A stretch of 64,000 nt of DNA from Vreelandella zhanjiangensis DSM 21076 (lineage in GTDB: Bacteria; Pseudomonadota; Gammaproteobacteria; Pseudomonadales; Halomonadaceae), in assembly GCF_000377665.1 (NCBI RefSeq), contig NZ_KB898650.1, positions 124,001-188,000 on the forward strand, written 5' to 3'. Shown in pieces: positions 8,256-16,881 of the stretch. The stretch's first letter is position 1; every line of letters begins with the position of its first letter. Under the pieces are notes generated by a model. It worked only from the letters and a program-made list of their open reading frames with translations, did no database searches and was not told the DNA's origin. The translations under genes and the position numbers were made by a program.

Positions 8256-11200
8256 TTATTTAGCGTCAGCCCTGGGCTGGCGCCAGCGCGCAATACTGCC
8301 CATTACCAGCATGAAAAATACCGGGACAAACACGATGGCTAACGTGGCACTCAGCATGCCGCCGACCACGCCCGTACCGATCGCCTGCTGACTGGCAGAA
8401 CTTACCCCGGTAGAGATCGCAAGCGGTATCACACCAAGGATAAAGGCCAGGGAGGTCATGATGATGGGGCGAAACCGCTGGCGGGCTGCCTTGATACATG
8501 CATCCTTAAGGGGAAGCCCCTGTTCGTGCAATGCCCTTGCGAATTCGATGATCAAGATCGCATTCTTGGCGGAAAGTCCGATAATGGTAACCATCCCTAC
8601 CTTGAAAAAGACATCGTTGGGCATGCCCCGCAGGCTCACCATGATCACAGCCCCGATAATACCCAAAGGGACAACCAGGATGACCGACATGGGAATCGCC
8701 CAGCTTTCATAGAGCGCGGCCAGACATAAAAACACGACCAGCAGCGAAAGCATGAGAAGCGCGGGCGCCTGATTACCGGAAAGACGCTCCTGAAGTGACG
8801 ACCCTGTCCATTCCAGCGCGAAGCCATCGGGCAAGGCACCCACCATGCGCTCGATCTCCTTCATCGCCTCTCCCGAGCTCTTGCCACTTCCAGGCTCCCC
8901 GGAAATGTTGATCGAAGGATAGCCGTTATAGCGCGTCATTTGTCCCGGCCCATTTTCCCACATGGCCGTGGTGAAGGCAGACAAAGGGACCATATCGCCC
9001 TGCCGGTTGCGCACCTCGAAGGCCATCAGGTTTTCAACCTGCTGACGCTGTGATCCTTCCGCCTGTACGATCACCTGCTGCATGCGACCATTATTGGGAA
9101 AGTCATTGATGTAGGACGACCCCAGCGCGGTTGAAAGCGTCGTGCCGATATCCTGATAGGAAAGCCCCATAGCGCTGGCCTTGCGTCTATCGATTTCAAT
9201 ACGCACCTGGGGGGTCTGTGGCAGGGCGGCTTCACGAACGTTGGCGACCAGCGGGCTTGAAGCCGCAGCTTTGAGCAGCTGGTTCTGCGCGGCCACCAAG
9301 GCCGCCTGGCCGTGCCCACCACGATCCTGCAACTGGAATTCAAAGCCGCTGGAAGTACCCATTCCATCGATGGAAGGCGGCAACAGTGTAAAGACAGAGG
9401 CTTCTCGAAGACGCGCAAACGCTCCATTGGCACGCTCGGCAACGGCATTGGCACTGCCATCGCGGCCGCGCTCCTGCCAGTTATTGAGCGTGGTAAACCC
9501 CAGGGCGGCATTCTGTCCCGATCCGGAAAAACTGAACCCGAGCAGGATCAGCGTACTGTCGATATCGGGGTCTTCAAGGCCGTGCGCCTCAATCTCGCGC
9601 GCAACGTCGATGGTCCGGTTTTCAGATGCCCCTGCCGGGAGCTGAATATCGGTCATGATATAGCCCTGATCCTCTACTGGCAGGAAGGAGGAAGGAAGTC
9701 GCAAGAAAAGAAAGCCTAGCACCAGCAGCAAAATGACATAAACGACCATATACCGCCCAATGCGGCCAATGGCATGACCCACCCAGGCGGTGTAGCCCTG
9801 CGTCACGCTTTCAAAGTGTCGGTTGAACCAGCCAAAGAAATGCTTTTGTCGATGCTCTTCGCCTGGTTTCAAGGGCTTGAGCAAGGAGGCACACAGCGCC
9901 GGCGTAAGCGTCAACGCTAGAAACGCCGAGAATAAGATGGAGACGGCCATGGCCATCGAGAACTGGCGATAGATCACCCCGACAGAGCCCGCCATGAACG
10001 CCATGGGGATAAATACGGCACACAGCACCAGTGTGATACCGATAATGGCGCCTGAAATCTCACCCATTGCCTGGCGGGTTGCTTGCTTGGGTGAAAGTCC
10101 CTGCTCTGCCATCAGGCGCTCTACGTTTTCTACCACCACAATGGCGTCATCCACCAGAATACCAATGGCCAATACCATGGCAAACATGGTCAGTACATTG
10201 ACCGAGAAACCGAAGAAAAGCATGCACCCCATGGTACCCAGCAGGGCCACCGGCACTACCAGTGCAGGAATCAGCGTATAGCGAATGTTTTGCAAAAACA
10301 GAAACATGACTGCAAATACCAGGACCATTGCTTCTAGCAACGTATGGACTACCTGGGTAATGGAGGCTTTGACAAACGGCGATGTGTCATACGGAATCTG
10401 GTACTCGATACCGTCAGGAAACTGCTTGGCAAGCACGGCCATCCGTTCGCGTATCTGCGTTGCCGTACTCATGGCATTGGCACCCGGCGCCAGCTGAATC
10501 CCCCCCGCAACGGCTGGTTTGCCGTTCAGACGCGTGCCGAATTGATAGCTCTGACTACCAACTTCGACACGAGCGACATCCCCGACAGTGACACGTGCGC
10601 CGTTACCGGTATCTTTCAGGATAATGGCCGCGAAGGCTTCAGGAGAATCAAGCTGGCCGTCGAGTACTACCGGTGCGGTGATCTCTTGCCCGTTACCTGA
10701 GGGCAGATCCCCCAAGCTACCGGCCGGTATCTGAATATTCTGTTCGGCAATCGCCTGATTGACATCGGCGGGGGTCAGGTTATAAGCCGCCAATTGCTTT
10801 AGATCGAGCCAGATACGCATGGCGCGCTCGGCGCCGAATACCTGGGCCTTGCCCACTCCCGGCACACGTCTGAGTTCGTTAACCACATTGCGAACCATGT
10901 AATCGCTCAGCGCGGTTTCATCCATGGACTCATCAGGAGAGCTAAGGGTGACCATCATCAAAAAGCCTGCCGAAAGCTCCTCGACCTGGATACCCTGCTG
11001 GCGCACCGCTTCCGGTAACCTTGATTCGACGCCTTTGATGCGATTTTGTATGTCGACCCGAGCAAGCTCCGAGTTTGTGCCGGGCTCAAAGGTCACCGAC
11101 ACCGTCGCCATGCCCTGGCTGCTTTCAGAAGAAAAATACAGCATGTGGTTAACGCCATTGAGCTCTTCTTCGATAAGACTGACCACGCCTGCATCGATCG

Positions 11201-11366
11201 CTTCGGCAGAGGCGCCTGGATAAGTCAATGAAAGCTCAATCTGTGGCGGGGCAACCGCTGGATACTGGGCCACCGGCAAACGCGGCAGAGCGAGAAGCCC
11301 GGCAAGGATAATGAACAGCGCAATTACCCAGGCAAACACGGGGCGCTCAATAAAAAAACGCGACAT
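8256..11366 (-). CDS. RND multidrug efflux transporter (AcrB/MexB type, HAE1)
   Basis: A 1036-residue inner-membrane pump subunit, the normal length for HAE1 RND proteins. It starts MSRFFIERPVFAWVIALFI as AcrB relatives do, has two large periplasmic loops, and NVLTMFAMVLAIGILVDDAI holds the proton-relay aspartates at D406-D407. It works as a trimer with the adaptor encoded just upstream and an outer-membrane TolC-like channel; no channel gene is present here, so TolC must be supplied elsewhere. The ATG overlaps the adaptor's TAA. Substrates cannot be read from sequence. Confidence 0.93.
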   Translation of the reverse strand: MSRFFIERPVFAWVIALFIILAGLLALPRLPVAQYPAVAPPQIELSLTYPGASAEAIDAGVVSLIEEELNGVNHMLYFSSESSQGMATVSVTFEPGTNSELARVDIQNRIKGVESRLPEAVRQQGIQVEELSAGFLMMVTLSSPDESMDETALSDYMVRNVVNELRRVPGVGKAQVFGAERAMRIWLDLKQLAAYNLTPADVNQAIAEQNIQIPAGSLGDLPSGNGQEITAPVVLDGQLDSPEAFAAIILKDTGNGARVTVGDVARVEVGSQSYQFGTRLNGKPAVAGGIQLAPGANAMSTATQIRERMAVLAKQFPDGIEYQIPYDTSPFVKASITQVVHTLLEAMVLVFAVMFLFLQNIRYTLIPALVVPVALLGTMGCMLFFGFSVNVLTMFAMVLAIGILVDDAIVVVENVERLMAEQGLSPKQATRQAMGEISGAIIGITLVLCAVFIPMAFMAGSVGVIYRQFSMAMAVSILFSAFLALTLTPALCASLLKPLKPGEEHRQKHFFGWFNRHFESVTQGYTAWVGHAIGRIGRYMVVYVILLLVLGFLFLRLPSSFLPVEDQGYIMTDIQLPAGASENRTIDVAREIEAHGLEDPDIDSTLILLGFSFSGSGQNAALGFTTLNNWQERGRDGSANAVAERANGAFARLREASVFTLLPPSIDGMGTSSGFEFQLQDRGGHGQAALVAAQNQLLKAAASSPLVANVREAALPQTPQVRIEIDRRKASAMGLSYQDIGTTLSTALGSSYINDFPNNGRMQQVIVQAEGSQRQQVENLMAFEVRNRQGDMVPLSAFTTAMWENGPGQMTRYNGYPSINISGEPGSGKSSGEAMKEIERMVGALPDGFALEWTGSSLQERLSGNQAPALLMLSLLVVFLCLAALYESWAIPMSVILVVPLGIIGAVIMVSLRGMPNDVFFKVGMVTIIGLSAKNAILIIEFARALHEQGLPLKDACIKAARQRFRPIIMTSLAFILGVIPLAISTGVSSASQQAIGTGVVGGMLSATLAIVFVPVFFMLVMGSIARWRQPRADAK

Positions 11367-12541
11367 TAAAGCGTCTCCCCTGCACGTGAGGAGGTGTCGT
11401 CAGATGCTGGGGAATCAGGAGAAGATTCAACCGTGACGGCCATGCCTGGCGCAATCTGCTGAAGCCCTGACACGACGATGCGTTCTCCCTCCCGAAGCCC
11501 TTCAAGCACGATCCAACGCCCGCCATGGACGCTGCCTAACGTCAGCCTGCGCTTGACCACCTGACCATTCTCGCTGACCACCATGGCCATCGGCTTGCCA
11601 GCCCCATCAAGCTGTACTGCCCGCTGGGCCACCGTCATTCCCTTTTCAAGATGTCTGACAGGTACGCGTACCTGAACGAAGGCACCCGGCAAGAGATCCA
11701 GTTCTGAATTGGGGAACTCGCTACGCAGCATGATTTGCCCAGTGCTCTGGTCGACAGATAGCTCCGAGAACAGCAGCCGCCCCTTCAGGTTCGCATCATC
11801 GGGTTGGATCAGGGCAACCTCGATATCGACAGCCTCACTGCCAGCATCATTGGCATGGCGCATTGCCGTGTACTGATCGGCTGATTGCGTGATATCTGCA
11901 TAGATAGGATCGAGCTGCTGTATGGTTGCAAGCAGGGTGGCTTCGTTTTGGCCGACCAGCGCGCCTTCACTCACCTGCGCCCGGCCTATACGACCACTGA
12001 TGGGGGCTGTGACCGTGGCATACCCAAGATCAAGGCGTGCACGGGCCAGCTCCGCTTCGGCTGAGGCCACATCCGCCGCTGCCTGCTGGGAAAGTGCCCG
12101 GGCACTATCATAATCCTGACGGCTGATGGCGTTATTGCCGAGCAAGCGCTGCAAGCGCTGCTCCTTTTGAGAGGCTTCCACCCGGTTGGCTTCCGCCTTG
12201 TTCAGTGCAGCGCGAGCGCTATCCACCGCCACCTGCAAAGGCCCTGGGTCAATCTGAAAAAGTGCATCGCCTTTTTCGATGAAACTTCCTTCCTGATAGG
12301 TGCGCTCCAGCACGATACCGGAGACGCGCGCGCGCACTTCTGCCACGCGTGAAGCCGTCAAGCGACCGCTCAGATCGGTGGTGACCCGTAAAGGGGCTGC
12401 CTTGAGTATTTCAACCGTCACACTGGGTATAGGGTCAGCTTCTTCTTGAGCAGCGGGTTCGCTGCACGCAGAAAGTAGCAGGCAGGCACTGACTACAAAA
12501 AAAATAGATAAGGCAGGTATCGTACGAGACAGTGCAGGCAT
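11366..12541 (-). CDS. RND periplasmic adaptor lipoprotein (AcrA/MexA type)
   Basis: A 391-residue membrane-fusion protein bridging the RND pump to an outer-membrane channel. The signal peptide ends in the lipobox LLSAC with C26 as the lipidated residue. The order barrel-sandwich hybrid (VRARVSGIVLERTYQEGSFIEKGD), long alpha-hairpin (about 100-170), second lipoyl half (TVTAPISGRIGRAQVSEGALVGQ) and beta-barrel/membrane-proximal domain is as in AcrA. It is the first gene of the pump operon; 150 bases separate it from the divergent response regulator, with the shared element between them. Confidence 0.92.
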   Translation of the reverse strand: MPALSRTIPALSIFFVVSACLLLSACSEPAAQEEADPIPSVTVEILKAAPLRVTTDLSGRLTASRVAEVRARVSGIVLERTYQEGSFIEKGDALFQIDPGPLQVAVDSARAALNKAEANRVEASQKEQRLQRLLGNNAISRQDYDSARALSQQAAADVASAEAELARARLDLGYATVTAPISGRIGRAQVSEGALVGQNEATLLATIQQLDPIYADITQSADQYTAMRHANDAGSEAVDIEVALIQPDDANLKGRLLFSELSVDQSTGQIMLRSEFPNSELDLLPGAFVQVRVPVRHLEKGMTVAQRAVQLDGAGKPMAMVVSENGQVVKRRLTLGSVHGGRWIVLEGLREGERIVVSGLQQIAPGMAVTVESSPDSPASDDTSSRAGETL

Positions 12542-12591
12542 ATGTTTCCCCTGTGAATGTCACAGGCATACTACCGATGCGCCCGCTTCGG

Positions 12592-12628
12592 GATGTAAAA
12601 GACATCACTCCAGTTGTTAAAAAGTGTT
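12592..12628. promoter_or_regulatory. Second copy of the composite element, in the pump/response-regulator intergenic
   Basis: GATGTAAAAG at 12592-12601, ten bases, then AGTTGTTAAAAAGTGTT at 12612-12628. The closest relative is at 8121-8157. It lies 51 bases upstream of the pump adaptor and 64 bases upstream of the response-regulator start, so a single bound regulator could act on both divergent promoters. The orientation relative to the pump gene is the same as the orientation of the first copy relative to arnB. Confidence 0.65.
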
Positions 12629-12691
12629 GGCAACTAAACGTTTCAGCATGCGCCTGGGGTATGCTTGCTTTTTCTAAACGGGAGCCTATCA

Positions 12692-13390
12692 ATGAGCGAT
12701 CTGCTGCTTGTAGAAGATGATACGCCGCTTGCAGAACTGATCGCGGCCTACCTGGGTCAGCATGGCTATAAGGTGCATACCACCGCGCGCGGCGATACGG
12801 CCTGTGAGCAGGTTCGCCGTTTGAAGCCGGCGCTGGTCATTTTGGATGTCATGCTACCGGGCATGGATGGACTCAAGGTCTGTCAGCAGCTGCGTCATGA
12901 TTATCCGGGCTTGCCCATCTTGATGCTCACCGCGCGCGACGACACGTATGACCAGGTACTGGGGCTGAAGATGGGTGCCGATGACTACATTCCCAAGCCC
13001 TGCGAGCCGCGCCTGTTGCTGGCACGCATCCGTACCTTGTTACGCCGCAGCGTCATGCCGGACGCCGTGCCGGAGGACCGGATTGTCATCGGGCAGTTGC
13101 ACATCGACATGAGTGAACGCCTGGTCCATTGGCAGGGTCGGGAAATCGACATGTCCAGCGCCGAGTTCAACGTGCTGGTGGCACTGGCCAGGCACGCCGG
13201 CGAAGTGCAAAGCCGCGATCAGTTGCTTCAGCAGGTACGCGGCATCGAATTCAACGGCGTTGACCGCACGGTCGACGTCGCCATTTCCAAGCTCAGGCGC
13301 CGCTTTGAGGATGTGGGTAATGACCCTCGCCGTATAAAGACCGTCTGGGGACGTGGCTATCTGATGAGCCGCACCGAATGGGAAGCCTGA
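12692..13390 (+). CDS. OmpR-family response regulator, RstA-like
   Basis: A 232-residue regulator. The receiver domain (1-~118) has acidic residues E8, D9 and D10, phospho-acceptor D52 in ILDVMLPG, and the KP pair in DDYIPKPCEPRLLLARIRTLLRR, a stretch very like E. coli RstA. The C-terminal winged helix (~130-230) ends in the typical RTVDVAISKLRRRF and KTVWGRGYLM. Start chosen at 12692, because CGGGAG sits a few bases before it; an upstream ATG at 12665 lacks such a site. It is followed by its kinase after 12 bases. Confidence 0.9.
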   Translation: MSDLLLVEDDTPLAELIAAYLGQHGYKVHTTARGDTACEQVRRLKPALVILDVMLPGMDGLKVCQQLRHDYPGLPILMLTARDDTYDQVLGLKMGADDYIPKPCEPRLLLARIRTLLRRSVMPDAVPEDRIVIGQLHIDMSERLVHWQGREIDMSSAEFNVLVALARHAGEVQSRDQLLQQVRGIEFNGVDRTVDVAISKLRRRFEDVGNDPRRIKTVWGRGYLMSRTEWEA

Positions 13391-13402
13391 TCATACTGTT
13401 GA

Positions 13403-14707
13403 ATGCCCATGCCTAGAATACTGATTCGCCTGTTTCTCATTTTGCTGGTCAGCTACGCGGCCGCGTCCTATGCCGCGCCCTATCTGGTCATTCATTTATT
13501 CAAGCATCGGCTCGAAAGCTATGGCATTGAGCAGTATCAAGGGATCCTTTATCTGCTCGAAGATCGACTCGCGGGCCTGACGCCAGAAGAGCGTAGCGTA
13601 CAGATGCCCGAACTCGCGGCCAAGTTTTCGGCAGAGCAGCTTCACATGCTGCCCATCGATCAGGCTGATACCGATGAACGGGAACGCCACCGGCTCATGC
13701 AGGGCAAACCGATTGCCTATCTGGATAGCGATGGACTGCCCGAAAAGGTACGTCTTTATATTGGCGATGACCAAGTGCTCGAAATCTCTACTGATCCACT
13801 GCCGCTGGATATCGCCCTCATATACTGGCTCACGAACCTGCTGATCGGTGCTGTTTTGATGGCCGGGGTGTTTCTCTGGTGGCGCCCTCACTGGCAGGAT
13901 CTTGAACGTCTAAAAGCAACCGCCCACCGGCTGGGCCAGGGGCACCTTGATGCCCGCACCCAGATACCCGTTCATTCGAACCTGGGAGAATTGGCCTTTG
14001 TATTCGATGGTATGGCCGATGAGCTTGAAGGACTGCTGGCAAGGCAGCGTGATTTGATCAATGCCGTATCCCACGAGCTGCGCACGCCTCTCTCCCGGCT
14101 CGAATTTGGCCTGGCACTCATCTCAGAACCCCCCATGACCGCCAGCGCGGAAAAACGCATCGAAGAGATGAAGGCCCACGTCAGTGAACTCAATGCGCTA
14201 GTGCTGGAGCTTCTCTCTTATACGCGTCTGCAGTCGCCACGCCAGGTGCTGGAAAAGACCACGCTGCCCGTAGAAGAGTATCTGGACAGTGTCCTTGGCG
14301 CCTTTGCCGAAGCGCTTGAAGAGCGCAACATCAGGCTCGATATACGTGTGGAGGCTACCTCGCTAGTCACCCTGGAGCCTCGCTTGACCGCCAGAGCGCT
14401 ACAGAACCTGGTGAGTAACGCCATGCGCTACTGCCAGCAGCAGATTCTGGTTACCGCCACCCATACCAGTGGCATGCTGCATATCCGCGTGGAAGACGAT
14501 GGTATCGGCATTCCTGATGAAGAAAAAACCAATATCTTTACGCCCTTCTATCGGCTCGATAGAAGCCGCGACCGGGCAACGGGCGGCTTCGGGCTGGGGC
14601 TAGCGATCAGTCGTGAAGCCATTACGGCCCAAGAAGGCAGTCTGACCCTTGAAGATGCCTCGCTCGGCGGCGCGGGCTTTCATATCAGGCTGCCCCAGCC
14701 CGTGTGA
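13403..14707 (+). CDS. Sensor histidine kinase, RstB-like
   Basis: A 434-residue inner-membrane kinase. One helix near 8-30, a periplasmic sensor of about 105 residues, a second helix near 137-160, then WRPHWQDLERL and HRLGQGHLDAR, which closely match the HAMP region of E. coli RstB. The H-box AVSHELRTPLSR puts the phosphorylated histidine at H224; N-box LQNLVSNAMRY and G-boxes DDGIGIP and GGFGLGLAIS follow. RstB responds to Mg2+/acid cues in E. coli through PhoQP; the signal here is unknown. It is divergent from the pump and upstream of nothing else on its strand. Confidence 0.9.
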   Translation: MPMPRILIRLFLILLVSYAAASYAAPYLVIHLFKHRLESYGIEQYQGILYLLEDRLAGLTPEERSVQMPELAAKFSAEQLHMLPIDQADTDERERHRLMQGKPIAYLDSDGLPEKVRLYIGDDQVLEISTDPLPLDIALIYWLTNLLIGAVLMAGVFLWWRPHWQDLERLKATAHRLGQGHLDARTQIPVHSNLGELAFVFDGMADELEGLLARQRDLINAVSHELRTPLSRLEFGLALISEPPMTASAEKRIEEMKAHVSELNALVLELLSYTRLQSPRQVLEKTTLPVEEYLDSVLGAFAEALEERNIRLDIRVEATSLVTLEPRLTARALQNLVSNAMRYCQQQILVTATHTSGMLHIRVEDDGIGIPDEEKTNIFTPFYRLDRSRDRATGGFGLGLAISREAITAQEGSLTLEDASLGGAGFHIRLPQPV

Positions 14708-14719
14708 ATGCCCGGCGTT

Positions 14720-15868
14720 TTATCCGCTGCACGATTGAGCGCTACGCCGGGTGGACGAGGGCAGCAGTGCAGACGCCGCCCAGAGCCGGTCGACGCACTC
14801 TTCAAGCCACCTGGCCGCGTGCTGGGCGGCGTCTGCGCTGTAAAGCTCGCTCAGCGCGCTGATATCCAGCCCCCGGGCTTGTTCCAGCACGGCCTGCCAG
14901 CCAGCAAAATCGCCGGGCCAAACGGCCATGTTGACCGCTGCACCCAGCTCCGCCAGCCGCTCGGCCTTGCGGGTCTGCTCGCCGAAGTAGCGCCACTCGG
15001 GCGCTACGATATAGGGGCGCTTCAGCATGGCGATTTCATGCACGGTATTGTCACCGGCAGACGCCAGTACGATATCGCTGGCGGCGAGATAATCCACCAC
15101 GTTATCCACCCAACCGGCGTTGACCAGATTGGCAAAATCGGTCTCGTGGCCTTCCAGATGCAGCGGGCCGATGGTCACGAACAGCGTGTTGGGTGCTGCG
15201 CGGGCGGCGACGGTCAGCGGCGCGTAGGGCGTGCCCGAACCACCGCCACCGGTGAGTACCAGCACGATTTCTCGATCCGGGTCGAGCCCCAGGCGGCGGC
15301 GCGCCTCAGCCTGCTCCGGCATTTCGGCAGCCGTGGTGCACAGCCCGCCGGTGTAGAACGTCTTCTGGCGTAGATGCTCGGGGTAATCTTCCTGCTCCAG
15401 GCGCTCGTCAAAGGGGGCCAGCATGCCCACGCACGCTTCATAGGCGCCCAGGTGCCCGGGGTCATTGCGGTCGCCGTGCATGCGGATCTTGACCGCCGGG
15501 ACGCTGGCGATACGCGAGAGCAGGGCAAGCTCTGCGGAGACATCGATCACGAACAGCCCGGTGTCGGTATCGTCAAGATGATCGAGAATGCATCGCATGG
15601 TCTGGCGCATCTCGACCACGCCCATGGGCACACAGTGCATGACGGAAGGCGTGGGCTGATCGAACAGTGCCTGGGTAGGTACATCCGCGCCGATCATGTC
15701 GGGCAGCGTAATCAACTCGATCTCGCGCTCGAAACCGTCGAACAGCGACGGGTCCGCGGTCATCACGCTGACCGGGCGGTCGGGCGAAAACTGGCGAATG
15801 ATGGCCATGGTGCGCCGCGCATGGCCGCGCCCCTGATGATGAACAAAAAAGCTGATGGGTTTCTTCAT
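14720..15868 (-). CDS. MurG-like glycosyltransferase (GT-B fold)
   Basis: A 382-residue protein beginning MKKPISFFVHHQGRGHARR, the GHxxR pattern found in MurG-like and DUF1205-like GT-B enzymes. A glycine-rich loop (LVLTGGGGSGTPYAPL) starts the C-terminal nucleotide-binding half and SAGDNTVHEIAMLKRPYIVAPE is the donor-sugar site typical of UDP-dependent transferases. Start at 15868 is favoured by GGGAG ten bases upstream; an open frame continues to 15946 but without such a site. It converges on the kinase gene with only 12 bases between them. The acceptor is unknown; a glycolipid or cell-surface glycan is a reasonable guess. Confidence 0.72.
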   Translation of the reverse strand: MKKPISFFVHHQGRGHARRTMAIIRQFSPDRPVSVMTADPSLFDGFEREIELITLPDMIGADVPTQALFDQPTPSVMHCVPMGVVEMRQTMRCILDHLDDTDTGLFVIDVSAELALLSRIASVPAVKIRMHGDRNDPGHLGAYEACVGMLAPFDERLEQEDYPEHLRQKTFYTGGLCTTAAEMPEQAEARRRLGLDPDREIVLVLTGGGGSGTPYAPLTVAARAAPNTLFVTIGPLHLEGHETDFANLVNAGWVDNVVDYLAASDIVLASAGDNTVHEIAMLKRPYIVAPEWRYFGEQTRKAERLAELGAAVNMAVWPGDFAGWQAVLEQARGLDISALSELYSADAAQHAARWLEECVDRLWAASALLPSSTRRSAQSCSG

Positions 15869-16061
15869 GGCGTACACACTCCCTTGTGTTAATCGGCGCC
15901 GAACCTGCTCAGCCGCCGTGGCCGCCTCCGTGGCCTGATGGTTCACGTCGATCTGCGGTTGCTTTACAACGTCTCTTAAACGGCACTATCGCTTAGACGT
16001 TAAGCATAGTCGGCACCTGCCAAAATGCTTGGCAGCCGTCCCACCAGACGGCGCTCGTGCT

Positions 16062-16841
16062 TCAAGACGGTGAAAAAACCAGCCCGATAATGCTGACAAA
16101 GATCAGCACCGCGCCCAACACCCGGAAAAACACCGCCGTATCGGCTTTGACGATATAGCGGTGTGCTCGCTCGCCCAGCAGATGACCGGCAAGCGCACAG
16201 GGCAATAGCCACAGCTGGTGAATCAACTGTAGGTCCACGCCGGCAAACAGAAACGAGATCATCTTGATCACGACCAGAATAAACCACAGCACAAACATGG
16301 TATCGCGCAGCTGTTCCTTGACGACATGCGAGGCAAACACGGCCACGATCAGCGGGGCGCCGATCAGGGACGTACCGCTGACATAACCACCCAGCGCCAG
16401 CAGCACATAGTCGACATACTTGTTGTTGCTCTTGAAGGGCTTATTGAGCACATAGCCGATGGCGTAGACCAGCACGATGCCGAAAATAATGCCGGTCATG
16501 ATATTGGCAGGCAGCGTTAACAGCCCCACTACCCCAATCAGCTTGGGGATGATCATGACTTTCAGAGCTTTGCGTAAATAGCCCCAATCGATATTGCTCT
16601 CAACAGAAGCGTTGCCGTTCTCCCGCTTTAATTGGCGGTTGCCCTGCCAGGCAATCCAGCTGGAGAAGATCAGTAGGTGAACGGCGATAATCGGCAGGAA
16701 AAGCAGCGGGTCATTAACAACCAGTAATAGGAAAGGCAACGCCAGCACCGCGCCGCCAAACCCCAGGCTGGTTCTGACAAAACCGCTCCAGGCAAAGATC
16801 AAACCGATCAACGCATACTGGTACCACAACAAATCCGCCAT
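16062..16841 (-). CDS. TSUP-family permease (TauE/SafE-like)
   Basis: A 259-residue membrane protein with eight or so helices in two repeats. The N-terminal repeat FVRTSLGFGGAVLALPFLLL is the characteristic TSUP (TauE/SafE) glycine-rich motif, and YVSGTSLIGAPLIVAVF is the matching second-repeat motif. Family members export sulfite, sulfoacetate or related small anions; the substrate cannot be assigned. AGGGAAG precedes the ATG. It stands apart from the repair genes upstream by 40 bases, so could be cotranscribed with them. Confidence 0.85.
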   Translation of the reverse strand: MADLLWYQYALIGLIFAWSGFVRTSLGFGGAVLALPFLLLVVNDPLLFLPIIAVHLLIFSSWIAWQGNRQLKRENGNASVESNIDWGYLRKALKVMIIPKLIGVVGLLTLPANIMTGIIFGIVLVYAIGYVLNKPFKSNNKYVDYVLLALGGYVSGTSLIGAPLIVAVFASHVVKEQLRDTMFVLWFILVVIKMISFLFAGVDLQLIHQLWLLPCALAGHLLGERAHRYIVKADTAVFFRVLGAVLIFVSIIGLVFSPS

Positions 16842-16881
16842 TCACTTGCTTCCCTGGTTATCACGCTGGTTATCAAAGACT

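Noticed and set aside
14708-15373. Plus-strand 221-codon frame
   Set aside because: Antisense to the MurG-like glycosyltransferase; no ribosome site or recognisable domain.
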